From Myoxocephalus aenaeus (lineage: Eukaryota > Chordata > Actinopteri > Perciformes > Cottidae): DNA of 64,000 nucleotides. A program made the position numbers and the translations under genes. Every line of letters starts with the position of its first letter. The stretch's first letter is position 1. Below are positions 11,901-24,700 of this stretch, piece by piece. The stretch is taken from contig JBAMJR010000053.1 of assembly GCA_038501785.1 (NCBI GenBank), positions 5,915,001 to 5,979,000 of the forward strand. The letters run 5' to 3'. The notes beneath the pieces were generated by a model that had not been told where the DNA came from, ran no database searches, and was given only the letters and a program-made list of their open reading frames with translations.

Positions 11901-14900
11901 TCTTGTCTATTTGTAAAAAAAAAAAAAGAAAGGAAAAAAAAAATGAAAAGGGTAAGAAAGCACTCACTCCTTGGTGAAGTGCTGCATTTTCCAATTAAAA
12001 GTGTTAAAAAGTGTCTCTTTTTTCGTGAGACTGAACTGCGCCGCTTACCTGCATCTCCTGCATACTGCTCGGGCTCGGTGTAATTTTCCCCAAAATAGAA
12101 CCATGCCCCACTCCAGCAACGTCCACAGTAGCTCCAGGGACCATCCCATCTCCCCTCTCCTCTTGGCTGGACCCACCTTGCACGTCCTGTACTGTCAGGT
12201 CCAGCCTCTCTCCTCCCTCAGCATCCCTCTGAATGGGGACCTGCGTCTGTCCCTGGTCCGCTTGCTGATGGCCAAAAGCTCCATTGCCCCGTGCCCCACG
12301 GCACTCCTGGCACCCGCTTTTCAGCTTGTTAACCACCTCCTTCAGACTCTGCAGCTCCTTCATCGTCTTCTCCAGCAGCCTGAACTGCTTGGGCAGCTGG
12401 ATGGTGAGTGGAGGCAGGGTGAGCTGGTAAGGGCAGTCCTCCCCTTCTTCTGCCCCGGCCCCAGAGCTCCCGCACTGGCCCGAGGGTCTCAGTTTAATGG
12501 GGCAGGAGGTGGGAGTCCCAGATTCAGATCCTGGAGAATAGGATCCTTTCGCGTCCCATCTCTGGTGTGAGGTGATGGGGAAGTCCGCCGCCCGGATGGT
12601 GCGCGGCACCAAGGTGGCTGTGAGCAGGAGACTGGCACAAACGCAAAGCACAATTGTCCTCATTTCTTTTCCCTTCTGTGTGAGATTTCGAAAAGAGAAA
12701 TAAGTGCATGTAAAGTAAAAGTGTCTGCAACTGCCTCTGATATGAACTCAAAGTGTCTGAATGTGTGTAGTGGTGTATGTCTGTGCCCGCGGCTGTGAGT
12801 GTATGTCCAGTGTCCTATTGGTTAAAGAGTGTATGTGTGTATGAGCACAGCCTGCAGGAGGGAGAGTGCAGGGGAACTGCCGCTGCCTCAGATAGCTGTG
12901 TCATTAATATCAGGACGAGTGAGGGAGGGAGGGATGGAGAGAGAGAGGGAGAGGGAGGGTGCTGAGATAGAGAGGATGGGAGGGGCAGCACTATTGCGTA
13001 ATGCAAAACACCATATCAGCAGCATTGTGGAGTGAGAGAGAGAGAAAGAAATTGAGGCAGGGTGGGCCGTAGAGAGAGAGGGAGAGAGAGGAAAGGTACT
13101 TTGCCTGCAGTCAGCGCATGGTGCCGTCCTGCCTCCCTCTCGAGTCTGCTCATTTCCCCGAAGAGCGAAATGACTCAGTGCACAGGCACTCTCCACGCAA
13201 CTAAATTCTAGGGTGATGTTTTTTTTCACGCTATGTTGTTTTGTAACTTTTTATGTCCGCAGCACACAAAAAGAATGTCCTTGTCTTCTGACCCAGTTCA
13301 GATTCCTAAGTAGGCTTAGTTGGGGACAAATAAGGTAAAATCCATGGTTAGCCAACAGCAGCGGTAAAGAGGGTTGGTTTCAATCAGTAAAAACAACGTT
13401 TCTTTCTGGATTTACAAGAATAGACTGTATATAAGAAGTAAACTAAGTAATTGTAGACTCCATTTGGAAGCCTTGAGTTTTGACGGTCGCCATCTTGGTT
13501 TTTGGCCAAAACAGACACTGTGAAAACAGCGAAGGTTCTAAAACTAAAACATGGACAACTCTTAGACCAGACAACGCGGTGGTGGCGACCTGTCAATCAC
13601 AAGGCCTCTCTGCAATATCATGTGGAAATGCAAAAGTGATTCCATCCCAAAAGCAGGAAGGTACACCTGCAACATGTCCCTGAAATTAGATGCAAATTAG
13701 GCTCTTGTTTTTAAACCCCAAATGGCTCTGCTCGCCTCACAGGCTGTCAGTGGATATCATTAATTGAAACTGCTGGTTGCTCTTTATTTATTTTGTTCTG
13801 CTTAATGATTCTCTCTTTGTGGAGTAGGGTCTAGTTTTTTAATGAAGGGAAGACATTGGTTGCACAGATTGTTACAATACACAAAGCATCATAAATGTCT
13901 TGTTTCGGGACCTCCTTGAAATGAGATGAAATCATCCGGTGCATCCCAAATATACATCAATCTTAATGTTGTGTTGACGTTCATATTTTGTTATTATGTC
14001 CTATCCAAATATTTGGACAATTTATATTTTGATGCTTTGGCAACATTGTTGAAACTTTCATGCAAATAGAGAGAGTATAATAATACATTTGATTTATAAA
14101 GCGCTTTTCATAATACTCAAAGACACTTTCCAAACATTTTAAAATCATCATAAAATACATATTCGTATCCATTTTTAGAAAACTAGACCAGGACATCCTA
14201 TGCCCAAAAACTTAATTTCCCCCAATTCACTTATTATTCATACATATCCAGAAAACTGGAATATTTTCCTCATAGAGCATCTGAAAGAAATGATTAAGCA
14301 ATACAAGCTATTCAAATTGTTTATTCTGCATAGTAAACAATTGATTTTGACATTTGCAGTCTGGATGTTGCCCTACTTGGAGTCTTGTTGTAAACTCATA
14401 AAATCCTTAACTAGGCACTGATCATTTGTTTTTGGGACATGGCTATTGTTGCAGTATACTGTGTGATTCATGTAATTGGATTTTCTTTCCGGGGCGTTGG
14501 ATGTCTCATGCACATGTTCCGTTTCTAGAGAAGTGACACATTTTCGGATAATTGATTTCATCACCCGAAGTGGCTCTCAGTCCTGATGGGGGAAGTCGCC
14601 AGGAAGGAAAACATTACAGCGCCAAACTTCTTCGAACAAAGTGATTCAATCTAGCTGGAGGCTCGATTACAGTTCAAACCGCCAATATAAGGACATAAAG
14701 GTAGAGCTACACACAGAGAGGGATGATGGTCCTCTCCATCACACAGTGAATCCAGTGCTGTGCCTCACTGGTCATTATTTTTTTTCCCTTGAGGGTGCAG
14801 AGTATTGAAGCCCACAGGTTGCTTTTGTTACACACTTCACATACCTGCAGCGCCACACACTCATATCACTGGGAGGTTTATTGCTGCTCTGCAGTACAGA

Positions 14901-15630
14901 TCACATGCTCGAGGGGGAGGGGGGGAGTAGATGTACAGGTATGTGTGTCCACGTGTGGCTGCATAAATATCTTCCAGCGATTGTCTATATCGCACTTCAA
15001 AGATTGTCTGACACATGTGAGCCTTATGCAGCCGCCCCATAAAGGAAAAGACTCCAACGCTCTACACGGCTGAAGATAAGTCTTGGCTCCATAATTAGAG
15101 CGGCTGTCTGAAACCGCTTCAGGCTGCTTCCCTCAGATAAATGCCCAGCGTATGGCCAGCATGTCTGTTGCATCTCCGGTGTGTCCTCTGCGTTGCTGAA
15201 AACACAACATATTTGATGTGTTATTCAGCCTATTCAAGACGACGCAATATTAGATTACACGACAGTGAAAGAGATCAATCCGAACCAGATGACCCACTTA
15301 CCATTCCGAGATGCAAGAAGGAGAGATTTAACCACACTTCAAACGTTTTAAACACAGATCATGGAGCACTTGTCAGGTGTTTTTGCTTGTAGTGGCGTGA
15401 CCTTGGGCGACTGCTAACGCAAAGTGACTGAAAAACATCTGAGTAAATCATATTAACGAGAGCCCTAATCTACATTATTCACAACAGTCCTATCTCTGTC
15501 CTTTCAGCCCTTGGAACGTGGTCGGCCACTTGTTCGACCATTTGACAATAGTCTGATAAACAAAATAATTAAATTAATCTAAAAACATAATCAGCTATCC
15601 CTAATGTTTGAAGTCTGGGTGAGTTATCAG

Positions 15631-15696
<66 letters not shown>

Positions 15697-18613
15697 ATCG
15701 GAGCATTTGTGTGTGTTCATTGCCATTAGATTACCTGCTACACAGTCTGACCTGAGATATCCTCAGTTCTGCAGCTCTTTGATACAGACGAGGCTATCCC
15801 TCATTTCTCCCCACTCGACCAACCTGGTTCTGAAGATAAGAGGAAACAACACCGTTTCTATCACTGTTTACACACACAGAACTACGTTGCCACAAAGAGA
15901 AATTCCTCGTGATAATTTCCCCTTTTTTTCAACGCTGTTGTTCTCTTTGCTGTGTTTTCTTTTCTTTCACCAAGGTTTCACAGCTGTGTGTCTTTTTCTA
16001 TCAACTTTTAAAAGTCATGCAGGGCTAATGGTACCTGTAATCTAAAGAACTGCAGTTACTTATCGTTATGTATGGGCCATTCTCAATGATTTTTCTTCTC
16101 TTTTTCAGATTGCAGATAGTTGGGGGTTAGTTTTTCATGCAGATTGTGATCTGGTGTCCTGATATTGTGCTATCTGCTGTGATGATTAAGGTTTATTCAG
16201 CGCAACTTGGGTCAAATCCTCTTTCCAGACATCAGGGAGTTGGGCTTTGTTGTGGTCGATCACACTTTGTGTTGGCGAGTCCAGGCAGATATATTTTTCT
16301 CTTTACAACGTAGCTGGAGTTTGAGCGTATTACAACAGAAATAAAGCAATGTTTGTGAAAAAGTTCAGACTATTATGAAATTTGAAACTCTTTTCGAGTC
16401 TAGTGATTTAGTTTTCAACTTCTGGAACTTAATTTTGTCACGAAACGATATTACAAAAGTGCTTACTGGTCAGAATTGCATCTGGTTCAAAGCAATATCG
16501 TCCTATTGGATATTATGTGCAGAAACAATGAGAGCTGCCCATAGAATGTGATATGCTATTAATATCTTAGCTTTTATACAGGCAGCTCTGGGTCAGATCA
16601 AAGCCTCTGAGACGGTGCAACCTGAGCTGGCAGACCCATGCAGGCAGGTGTGTTGCCAATTTAGCTGAATGAAGCCAAAGTGTTGAGGACTGCTGTAATG
16701 GCTGTAGCTGGCTGTAGCTGGACTGTTCTGATGTGGATGATTGACACGGGGGAATCTGTAAAGAAATAGCAATACATACAGTATATTCCAGCAAGGAGGT
16801 TAGGAATGTTGGTAACCCACTATCAACCATACATAGTCAATCACATTGCATACTACCTGCAAATTCTTCTTTACAAACAGTTTTTTATGTCAAATGAATT
16901 GTAATATTTCTGTTTTGGTACTCCTCAGATGTTGTCATCGGGCAAAATCAGCCAGACCAAAGTAGCCAAACTGAAATCCAGCTACAGGCTCCTCCATGAC
17001 TCTCTGAAGAGGTATGTTTTCACGTTGAAACAGATCATTTGTCACCGTCATATTTGTGTACGCGTGTCATATTTTGGAGGTGTGTCATGACTGCAAAGAT
17101 GCTGAGAATACAGCACTGGTGGAGAAGTGGAAATCTTGTGACAGCCAAAATCCAACTGAAGTGCCCTTGAAGAAGACTGCATTATCAGATCTAGTTGTGC
17201 TGCACTCATATACTCTTTAGAAAAGCGTGGAAGTAGCATCTGTGACAAGCCACTGGCTCCTGAAGAGACGTTTTGATTGGGGTCACTTCTCACTCACTTA
17301 GTGGAGCCAGAATTTCTAATATGAGCCAAGAGGTGAAAGCGAGGATGCAGCTGATGCAGTATTAAGCACCACAACTGACTGTAATAGGCTGAGAGTCAAT
17401 CAAAAATATACTTATTTTTTAGCTTCATCGAATCCTTAATGGAACACTGATTTTCAAAATTGCCACCAAGGCACATAATAGATGAAGTCAAATTAACTTT
17501 TGAGACCCCAATTTATTGTGGAAACCACACATCTGTGTAATTTGTGTGTGAAAAGAAGTAAACAATCTGAATGTGCACATTACATCTAATTGGCTCAGTA
17601 GTAAGAAGTCTATCAAGGAAGTCAGCGGCTTCTATATGTTTACATGTATATTGTGCCACAGCTTTTTGTGAATAACCTGATTCAGACGAGAGTTAAGGTT
17701 GATTAGATTATTTGTTGTTGAATGCCATTTAACTAAGGTTAATATGGATTTATTTGATAGGTATTGGTTTGTTTTCCTGGAGACTGAGATCCAGACAATG
17801 GTGATTTGAATATGACGTGAAAACATGTGATAACAAGTGGTTCTTGAAAAGCAGAGGGTACTGTTGTGTTCTTGTGCAGAAATAATGACATCACATTGTC
17901 ATTGGTTAATAATTACATTTGAGTTAGAATGCAGTTAGGAAATAGTATATGTACACTGCATACCGCACACTCAAATCATTGTTTCATCCCGTAGCACCCA
18001 GGATTCTGAGATCCACCTTTTGGGAGAGGCAAAGAGGTGTCGTGCTGAGCTGGAGAGGCTGCAGGCTGAAGTGGAGAGAACAGAGGAGGAGGGCACCTCT
18101 GTAGAGCCTGAAAGTGAGGTCAATGAACTGAGGCAACAACTCCTCCAGGCATACAATGAACTGAAAGCTTCTGAGGACAGAGAGTACAAGACACGGCACC
18201 AACTGCAATGGTGGGTGACCTGTGTGTAGATTATATATACAGCACTGTATAGTATGCACGTTATTATTTCAATCACTCATGCTGCAAGTTACATTTTAAA
18301 ATGCATCAGATGAAAAATGACGTTTGATTGAAGAAAAATATATCTTACAAACTTCTCAAAATAAAACGCACACACAGATGATTCCCACCACTGACGGGAA
18401 ACTCAAGAGACGATAAGACACAGAAGTGAAACTGTACAGTAGGAGACCACATGCACGCATGGAAATACACACACAAACACCCACAGACACCCACAGGAAG
18501 TAACTAGAGAGCAAACACTGAGGTGAGATACATTACTAAGCAACATCTTCACAAGTTGTCCTGGACTTTAGAGGGAGGTGAAGGTGAAAGAGTGTAAGAC
18601 ACACAAATAATAT

Positions 18614-18701
<88 letters not shown>

Positions 18702-21700
18702 GCTTGGCCTGCAGTATTTTCTTTTTAAGAAGAAAAGGTTCTATTACTGTTGGGGGACTATTTTATTTCCTTTACCTTCCATGTTGTTTCTGTTACAGTA
18801 GCCTCATTTTTGAAAGATTCATGTCATGGGGAAAACGTGATGAACACAGTTCATGACATAAATAACGTTAAAGTGGATTTTTATGTTTGCTCTGCATGTA
18901 ACTTGTTTACTTGCCATTGCTCTCCGCACTGGTTAGTGTTTTGACGTCAGTCCTGGAGTCTGTTTCTGTTTCTCTCCTCTAATCCGCTCCCTTCGCTCCC
19001 ACGAGTCTCTTCTCTCATCACAACCAATCTTCCTCTTTTCTGCTGCAGGTTTTTCTTTTCCTTCCCCCAACTCACTCAACATCACTATCCACACGTCCAA
19101 AGGGTCAAACACACCCACAGAAATGGAAAATAACACACTCACTCGAGGATCTCCCACTTTTCTGTACACAAACTCTGCTTTGGGCCAAAGGGAGGTCAAT
19201 GGAACATTGCTAAGCAACATGGTAACACGGACGAGGCTGCCAAACATTTTCAATTCTGATCCCTGAAAACAAAGTTACAGGTTGCACATGTCACAGTGGA
19301 ATTTGTTCTTCTTGGAATACATTTTCAGTTGAAATGTAAATGATGAAGGGGACTGAAATTCCGGGTAATAGGCAGTAGGAAAGTCCCGATGTCCTGCAGG
19401 CAGTCTAGTTTTATGTCGCTTTATATGTTTGAAATGAAAGTAGTCAAACTGTACACTGTGCAAGCAGTTGAAATGTCAGTTGGAGGGTTATCAATAAAAT
19501 CCCTTCAAATATCAGTTTGTGTAGCATTGAAAGCTGTTGAAATTGGCATTGACGTATAAGCACCGGAGACACAGTGACTGACGTGTGAGCACTGAAAGTA
19601 GTCGAAGTGTCAGTAAGTGATTGGCTCACGTGTTCTGGAATGTCAGAGGAAGAAAGACAAATAAGTGAATTAAACTCTATTCCTAATCTTTATTTACTCA
19701 ACGGCCTAATGTCCCTTTAATCTGATCTATTTTCTCGCCTGCATTGCATTTGAACCTGGATGGCAACGGCTTTTATTAAACCACTCACAGCACATATACT
19801 CACCACTGTGTTGCAAAGATATGATCCGTGGGATACAGTGATTTTTAGTGCAGAGCACACACACTGAGGCAGAGAGTTGAAGGCCCGATGGTAATTGAAA
19901 TATTAAATGAAAACCACTTACAGAGCATTCTCAGAGGATGCTGTAATAGGCAGGATTAGACACAGAGTGTGCATATTATTTGTGACAGTGTTTGGTGGGG
20001 AGCTCTCTTGTCCTCTCATCATCTCTTCTTCGTCTTCTTCTCTTCCTGCCCTGCCTTTTTTTATCCCCTCCAGTTCCACCTCCTTCCTGACTTTTCCTAT
20101 GTTTCTTTTTTTTTTTCTTCCCCTTTCCCCTTTCTTTCTAAATGGCCAGGGGTCTGCATATGACGAGCAGATGCTCACCATGCAAATATGCCTTTTAAAA
20201 TCCTTTGCGTCCTTTATCTTTAGCCAAACAGACACACGGGAATTCAGCACTTTTTCCAGTCACATATTTTAGCATTCATGCAGTTTTCTCTGTATATCAG
20301 TTAATATCCAATATATCAACTTGTCAGGAAGATTAATATCATTTGCTTTGTGAAACGTGTAGCTGCACACTATGTGCTATTGTAAGGTTATTTTACAATG
20401 ACAGAGCTGTCTCGAAATTATTTCATACAAACTTGAATCAACTGCTCAAAAAGTGTCTGCCGCAGGGCGATGAAAAATTCATAGGAATTGTGTTTTTTAT
20501 ATGCACATCTATATTATGTGGGGTACTTGATTCATGATTCTTTGTGTTCATGTATGATACAGCTTGTGTGTCCAAGGAATGTTATCTATATGTTATTCAC
20601 TCACTAATAGTTTAAATGTTTCATAGCAACTTACTTTTTGACAGCCATTGCTTCATTTGTTTTTTATGCTTTCTCTTTCAATTAAGAGGAATTTAGCATG
20701 ACAATTGGTTAACTGGAAACTGCACACCAGTGTATTTATATAAACAAAACATTTTAATACCCATTTATCTCATTGTATCCCTTTTTCTGTTTAAACAGGA
20801 ACTGAAACATGTTTGTTTTTTTCAATTTACTTCCTCTCCACCTAACCCCACTTCACCTCCCTCCTATGCAGTGTCTGGGAAGAGAAGCAGTATCTGGAGA
20901 AAGAGAATGAGATTCAGCCGAAACCTGCTGTAAGTTCATCATTGCATCATCCAGGTGTAGTTTCAGAGACGTGGATTACTACTGCAACAGCGGTCTTCAG
21001 GGAGGATACATATGAGTTTTACTTTAAGCCTCCGTCCAGGCTTAATCCCTCAATGTGAGCCATTAGCTTTTTGAAGCTGAAAGATTTTATTTTACAATCT
21101 CCCATTCAGACAAAATGATGGTATAAATTGTAAAAGCTTTAATCCTTTTTACGGCTGTAGAGAGGTTCAGCTTAATAAATACATTAAATCAGTAATGGCT
21201 GGTAATCATCCACAACTGATGCAGCAAAATGTATAACAATATTCAGATGTCAGATCCAAAAATAGGCTGGTGTTTGGACAGTTGCCGATAGCACACTCTC
21301 TTCCAGTATAAATCTCTTTGTGTTGCTCCCAATCCAACACAAAGAATGTAACGTCAGAAACCTGACACTGTCTTCTAATACAGTGATTGTCAACCACTGT
21401 GCCGCGGCACACCAGTGTGCCGTGAGAGATCGTCAGGTGTGCCGTGGGAAAATGTCCAATTTCACTTAATTGGTCCAAAAAAATATTATTTAGTTGCCGC
21501 AAATGATTTTCCATTGTTGAGCGTCTGAGCTGCAATATAGGCTGGCAGAGTAATATAGAACAGGTCCTTGTTCTGCTATTAAACAAACTAAACGGCCGTA
21601 TGTTATTGATCGTATCTACACAGCATGTCATTTCTGGGTCGCGTCTATACAACTCTGCTCTGTTCTGTGTCGCGCATGCGGAGTATCGGAAATATGTCGC

Positions 21701-24700
21701 GTGCTTTTCACAATGGGATTTGCTGCTGAAGCTATCAGTATTTTAAGATATGAGCTCTCACTTTTAAAGCCTAACAGTTCATGTATTTGCAGGTCAAGAC
21801 AAACAGCCTGGAGCTCCATAAATGACGTTTCTGACTTAGAGAGGCTCTGGAAATATTCTTCCAAAAGCCTGAAAAATACACTGCAGTGATAAAGCCTGCA
21901 CATTTTGTGGTTGTCATTAAAATAAATGAACACCATGTTTCCTTTAAGTCAGTATTTATCAAACTGGGGCAGTATTTATTACAAGTGTGGCGCAAGAGGA
22001 AATGCTGATTTTAAATGTTCACCGTCCGCCGTTAACAGGTTACGCATGCGCATGCGCCGATTCTTGGCATTTCGCCAAAAGCCGATCTTTATGAGATCTC
22101 TGTGAGGTCGGCTTTCTGCTGTTGTGTCTCTCACCATTGAGGATGAATTGAGAGCCCTATCAAATCTACAACCCCGTTTAAAAAATATTTGTAGAGGAAA
22201 GCAGCCACTAATACTGATACAACGTGATGCTCACATATCTGCACTCATTCTGTTTTGTTTTGCAATAGCTTATTGTTTTCCACAATAAGCTATTTAGTAG
22301 TAACTAAATATTAGTTATTTTTTGCATAACTTTATTTTCATTTTTCTAACAAAGTGATAACACTGCGATCTGGTTTACTTGAAACACTGAATACTCTTCC
22401 ATGCCAGTAGGTAGTGCAATAATGATCTACCATATATGCTGTATTATGCTACAATGTGACATTGTGACATATGCTACAATGTGACAACTTTTTAGGTTGT
22501 TGGTGTGCCGTGGGATTTTTTTATTGTAGAAAATGTGCCGCGACTCAAAAAAGGTTGAAAAACACTGTTCTAATATATGAGTATCTGCATATTGTATTAA
22601 AAGGAACAAATGTATGTTTTTTTTCTTTCGCATATCAGAAACCCAGTTTCTTCTTGATGCATACTCTGTAGTATGCTGTCGAACATATTAATACTGTATT
22701 ACGTTTATCAGAAGTCTACCACAATGCAGTGCAGTTTGAGCATAGAACAACCCTTGGATGGAAAAAGAAAACCTACCGTAGCGGTTTAATCACCAGCACT
22801 CGAACGTCTTGAAGAAAAAGAAAAATACTAGCATGAGACACTTAGGGTCGTCTCAAGGAGAATCGCATTCACAATTCTATAATAATCACAAACTTCAAAA
22901 ATGATGTTGCTTCTGCCGCGAATGTCAAAAGAAGGTTCACAATCATGATGCTGAAAATGTCCTGGGGGAAGACCCCCAGACCTCTCGCTGACTATTTGTA
23001 ATAATTATGTCTCCACAATTGTTGAAACAAAACCTCCGCCCTCAGCTTGTTGAATCAATTACGCAGCTTTAATTAACTTTTGGATTTTTAATACTTTTGG
23101 GGGTTCTGTTATGCAACTACTGATCACAAAAACAAAACTTTTGCAATGTACTACAAGTCTGCCTTCATGCGTCTGGATGCTATCTTTCCCATAGTTATTA
23201 ATAACTACAGTGCCCTTGGGCAACCTTCAAGGGACAAAACAGGAAAAAACGAAGATGGACATGCCCACGTGTCCTTGTGTGAGGGTTGCAGTGAGACTTG
23301 CATTAAAAGCTTTGAAAAAGAGAATTTACATGCTGTTGTTTTACTCTCTAGGGAGCCGGTATTGCAGTAAACCAGTTGCAGCATTTTGACTGCTCAAAAT
23401 GAATTATCGGGTGGTACTCAGTGGGCAAAAGCATTACATTACCACAGTGGACACACACAGCACCAGGCCTCATGAGCAATTCCTAAAATGTACGACATCA
23501 GAAGTGTGTAAATGCAATGTCTGCCTCTGTTCATGTGAATAGCAGAAGTTGCTGCCTTCACTAGAACAGTTTGGGCAATTTATTCTTCTGTTATTGAAAC
23601 AATATGCTATATTGGGGCGACATGATTAAGTGTGATATTAATTCTATGGCGCAAACATGTCAATCATTAATAAACTATGCCTCACATACATGTAAAATTG
23701 TTTTGCTGTATGTAGATGGATACTGGAGAAAAAACCCAAACTAGCTTTCAAGTGCATTCAATTTATTAAGTTGAATTAAAAACAGCTGCTTAGTTGCAGT
23801 TGTTTATATTTGTGCTTTTGGACATCAAACTAGAACTAGTCATAGCACTGAACACAAGATTTACAGCTGAAACATCAGACGGACTTGGCTATGTTTTATG
23901 TCACGTTGAAAGCACAAATCCATGTGCAAAGCAAAACCGTGTAAAACTGACTGAGAGATCAGATGCTGAAATGAGGAAAAAAAACAATGGGATGTTGCCT
24001 GTAGCCTGATCTCAATTAAAATGTCATCATAAACCTAATATTCTTGATATGTGATCTAATGTTCATACTGCTTGGTGTGTCCTCTAGGAGCTGGAGAGCA
24101 GAACAAAGACCCTGCAGGAAAAATATGAGGATCTGAGGAAAGATGTTTGCCAGAGACAACTGGAAGTCAGGTATTTTCCCTCGCTGTTGTTCAGTCAGTG
24201 CACATGCAGATTGCTCACGTTGCCCTGCAGATTGATTCAGGTGTAACATATTCACTATGTGGCGCTCTTCATAACGTCGTCTTTTTGCACGTCCATCAGA
24301 GTGCTCATATTTTAACAAGAAGCAGTGCAGCTGAAGCTTTTAAGTGGTGTTAATCAAAGTTATTCAGATAACTAGGGTTCTTTTTGTGTGTGTATCTCTT
24401 CCTCACTCTACGCACAGAAGTCTGACAGAAGATGTGGAAACCCATGAAATGCAGATATTAAAAGAACAGAAAGAGCTGGAAGACAAGATGGAGACCATAG
24501 AGCTCAAAGAGGTCTGTGCGTGTGTGCGTGTGTGTGTGGAAATAGTTTACAGCATACCATCAATAAAATAACAAATATTTTGCTGTCTTACATTTGTGTG
24601 TGTGTATGTCTCTAACAAGGCGGAGAAAGCCCAGCTGATCAGCATCCCTGACCAGGTTTTTAAGGAGATTGAAAGGAAACGCTCGAAGAAGGAGTAAGTA

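Larger units (their letters stand above)
12664..16928. other. fgl2 5' flank and remaining ccdc146 intron 1
   Basis: No exon is supported. The first 500 nt, upstream of fgl2 exon 1, hold GA-rich tracts (12915-13095) and would include the fgl2 promoter, though no clear TATA box was seen. The stretch also carries teleost repeat fragments near 13424 and 14075 and a (GT)30 microsatellite at 15634. Confidence 0.5.

Noticed and set aside
11971..12570. 199-residue plus-strand open frame opposite fgl2 exon 1
   Set aside because: It is the antisense shadow of fgl2 exon 1, which has the signal peptide, family motifs and splice sites.
18617..18856. Open frames of repeated Cys-Val or His-Thr over microsatellites (also at 34015, 45959, 51017, 57285, 57743, 62876)
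   Set aside because: They are translations of (GT)n/(CA)n runs with no flanking coding signal; the true exons nearby use other frames.
21206..21652. 148-residue minus-strand frame overlapping the left end of hAT copy A
   Set aside because: It crosses the transposon boundary and the flanking intron, so it cannot be one conserved protein; no transposase motif found.
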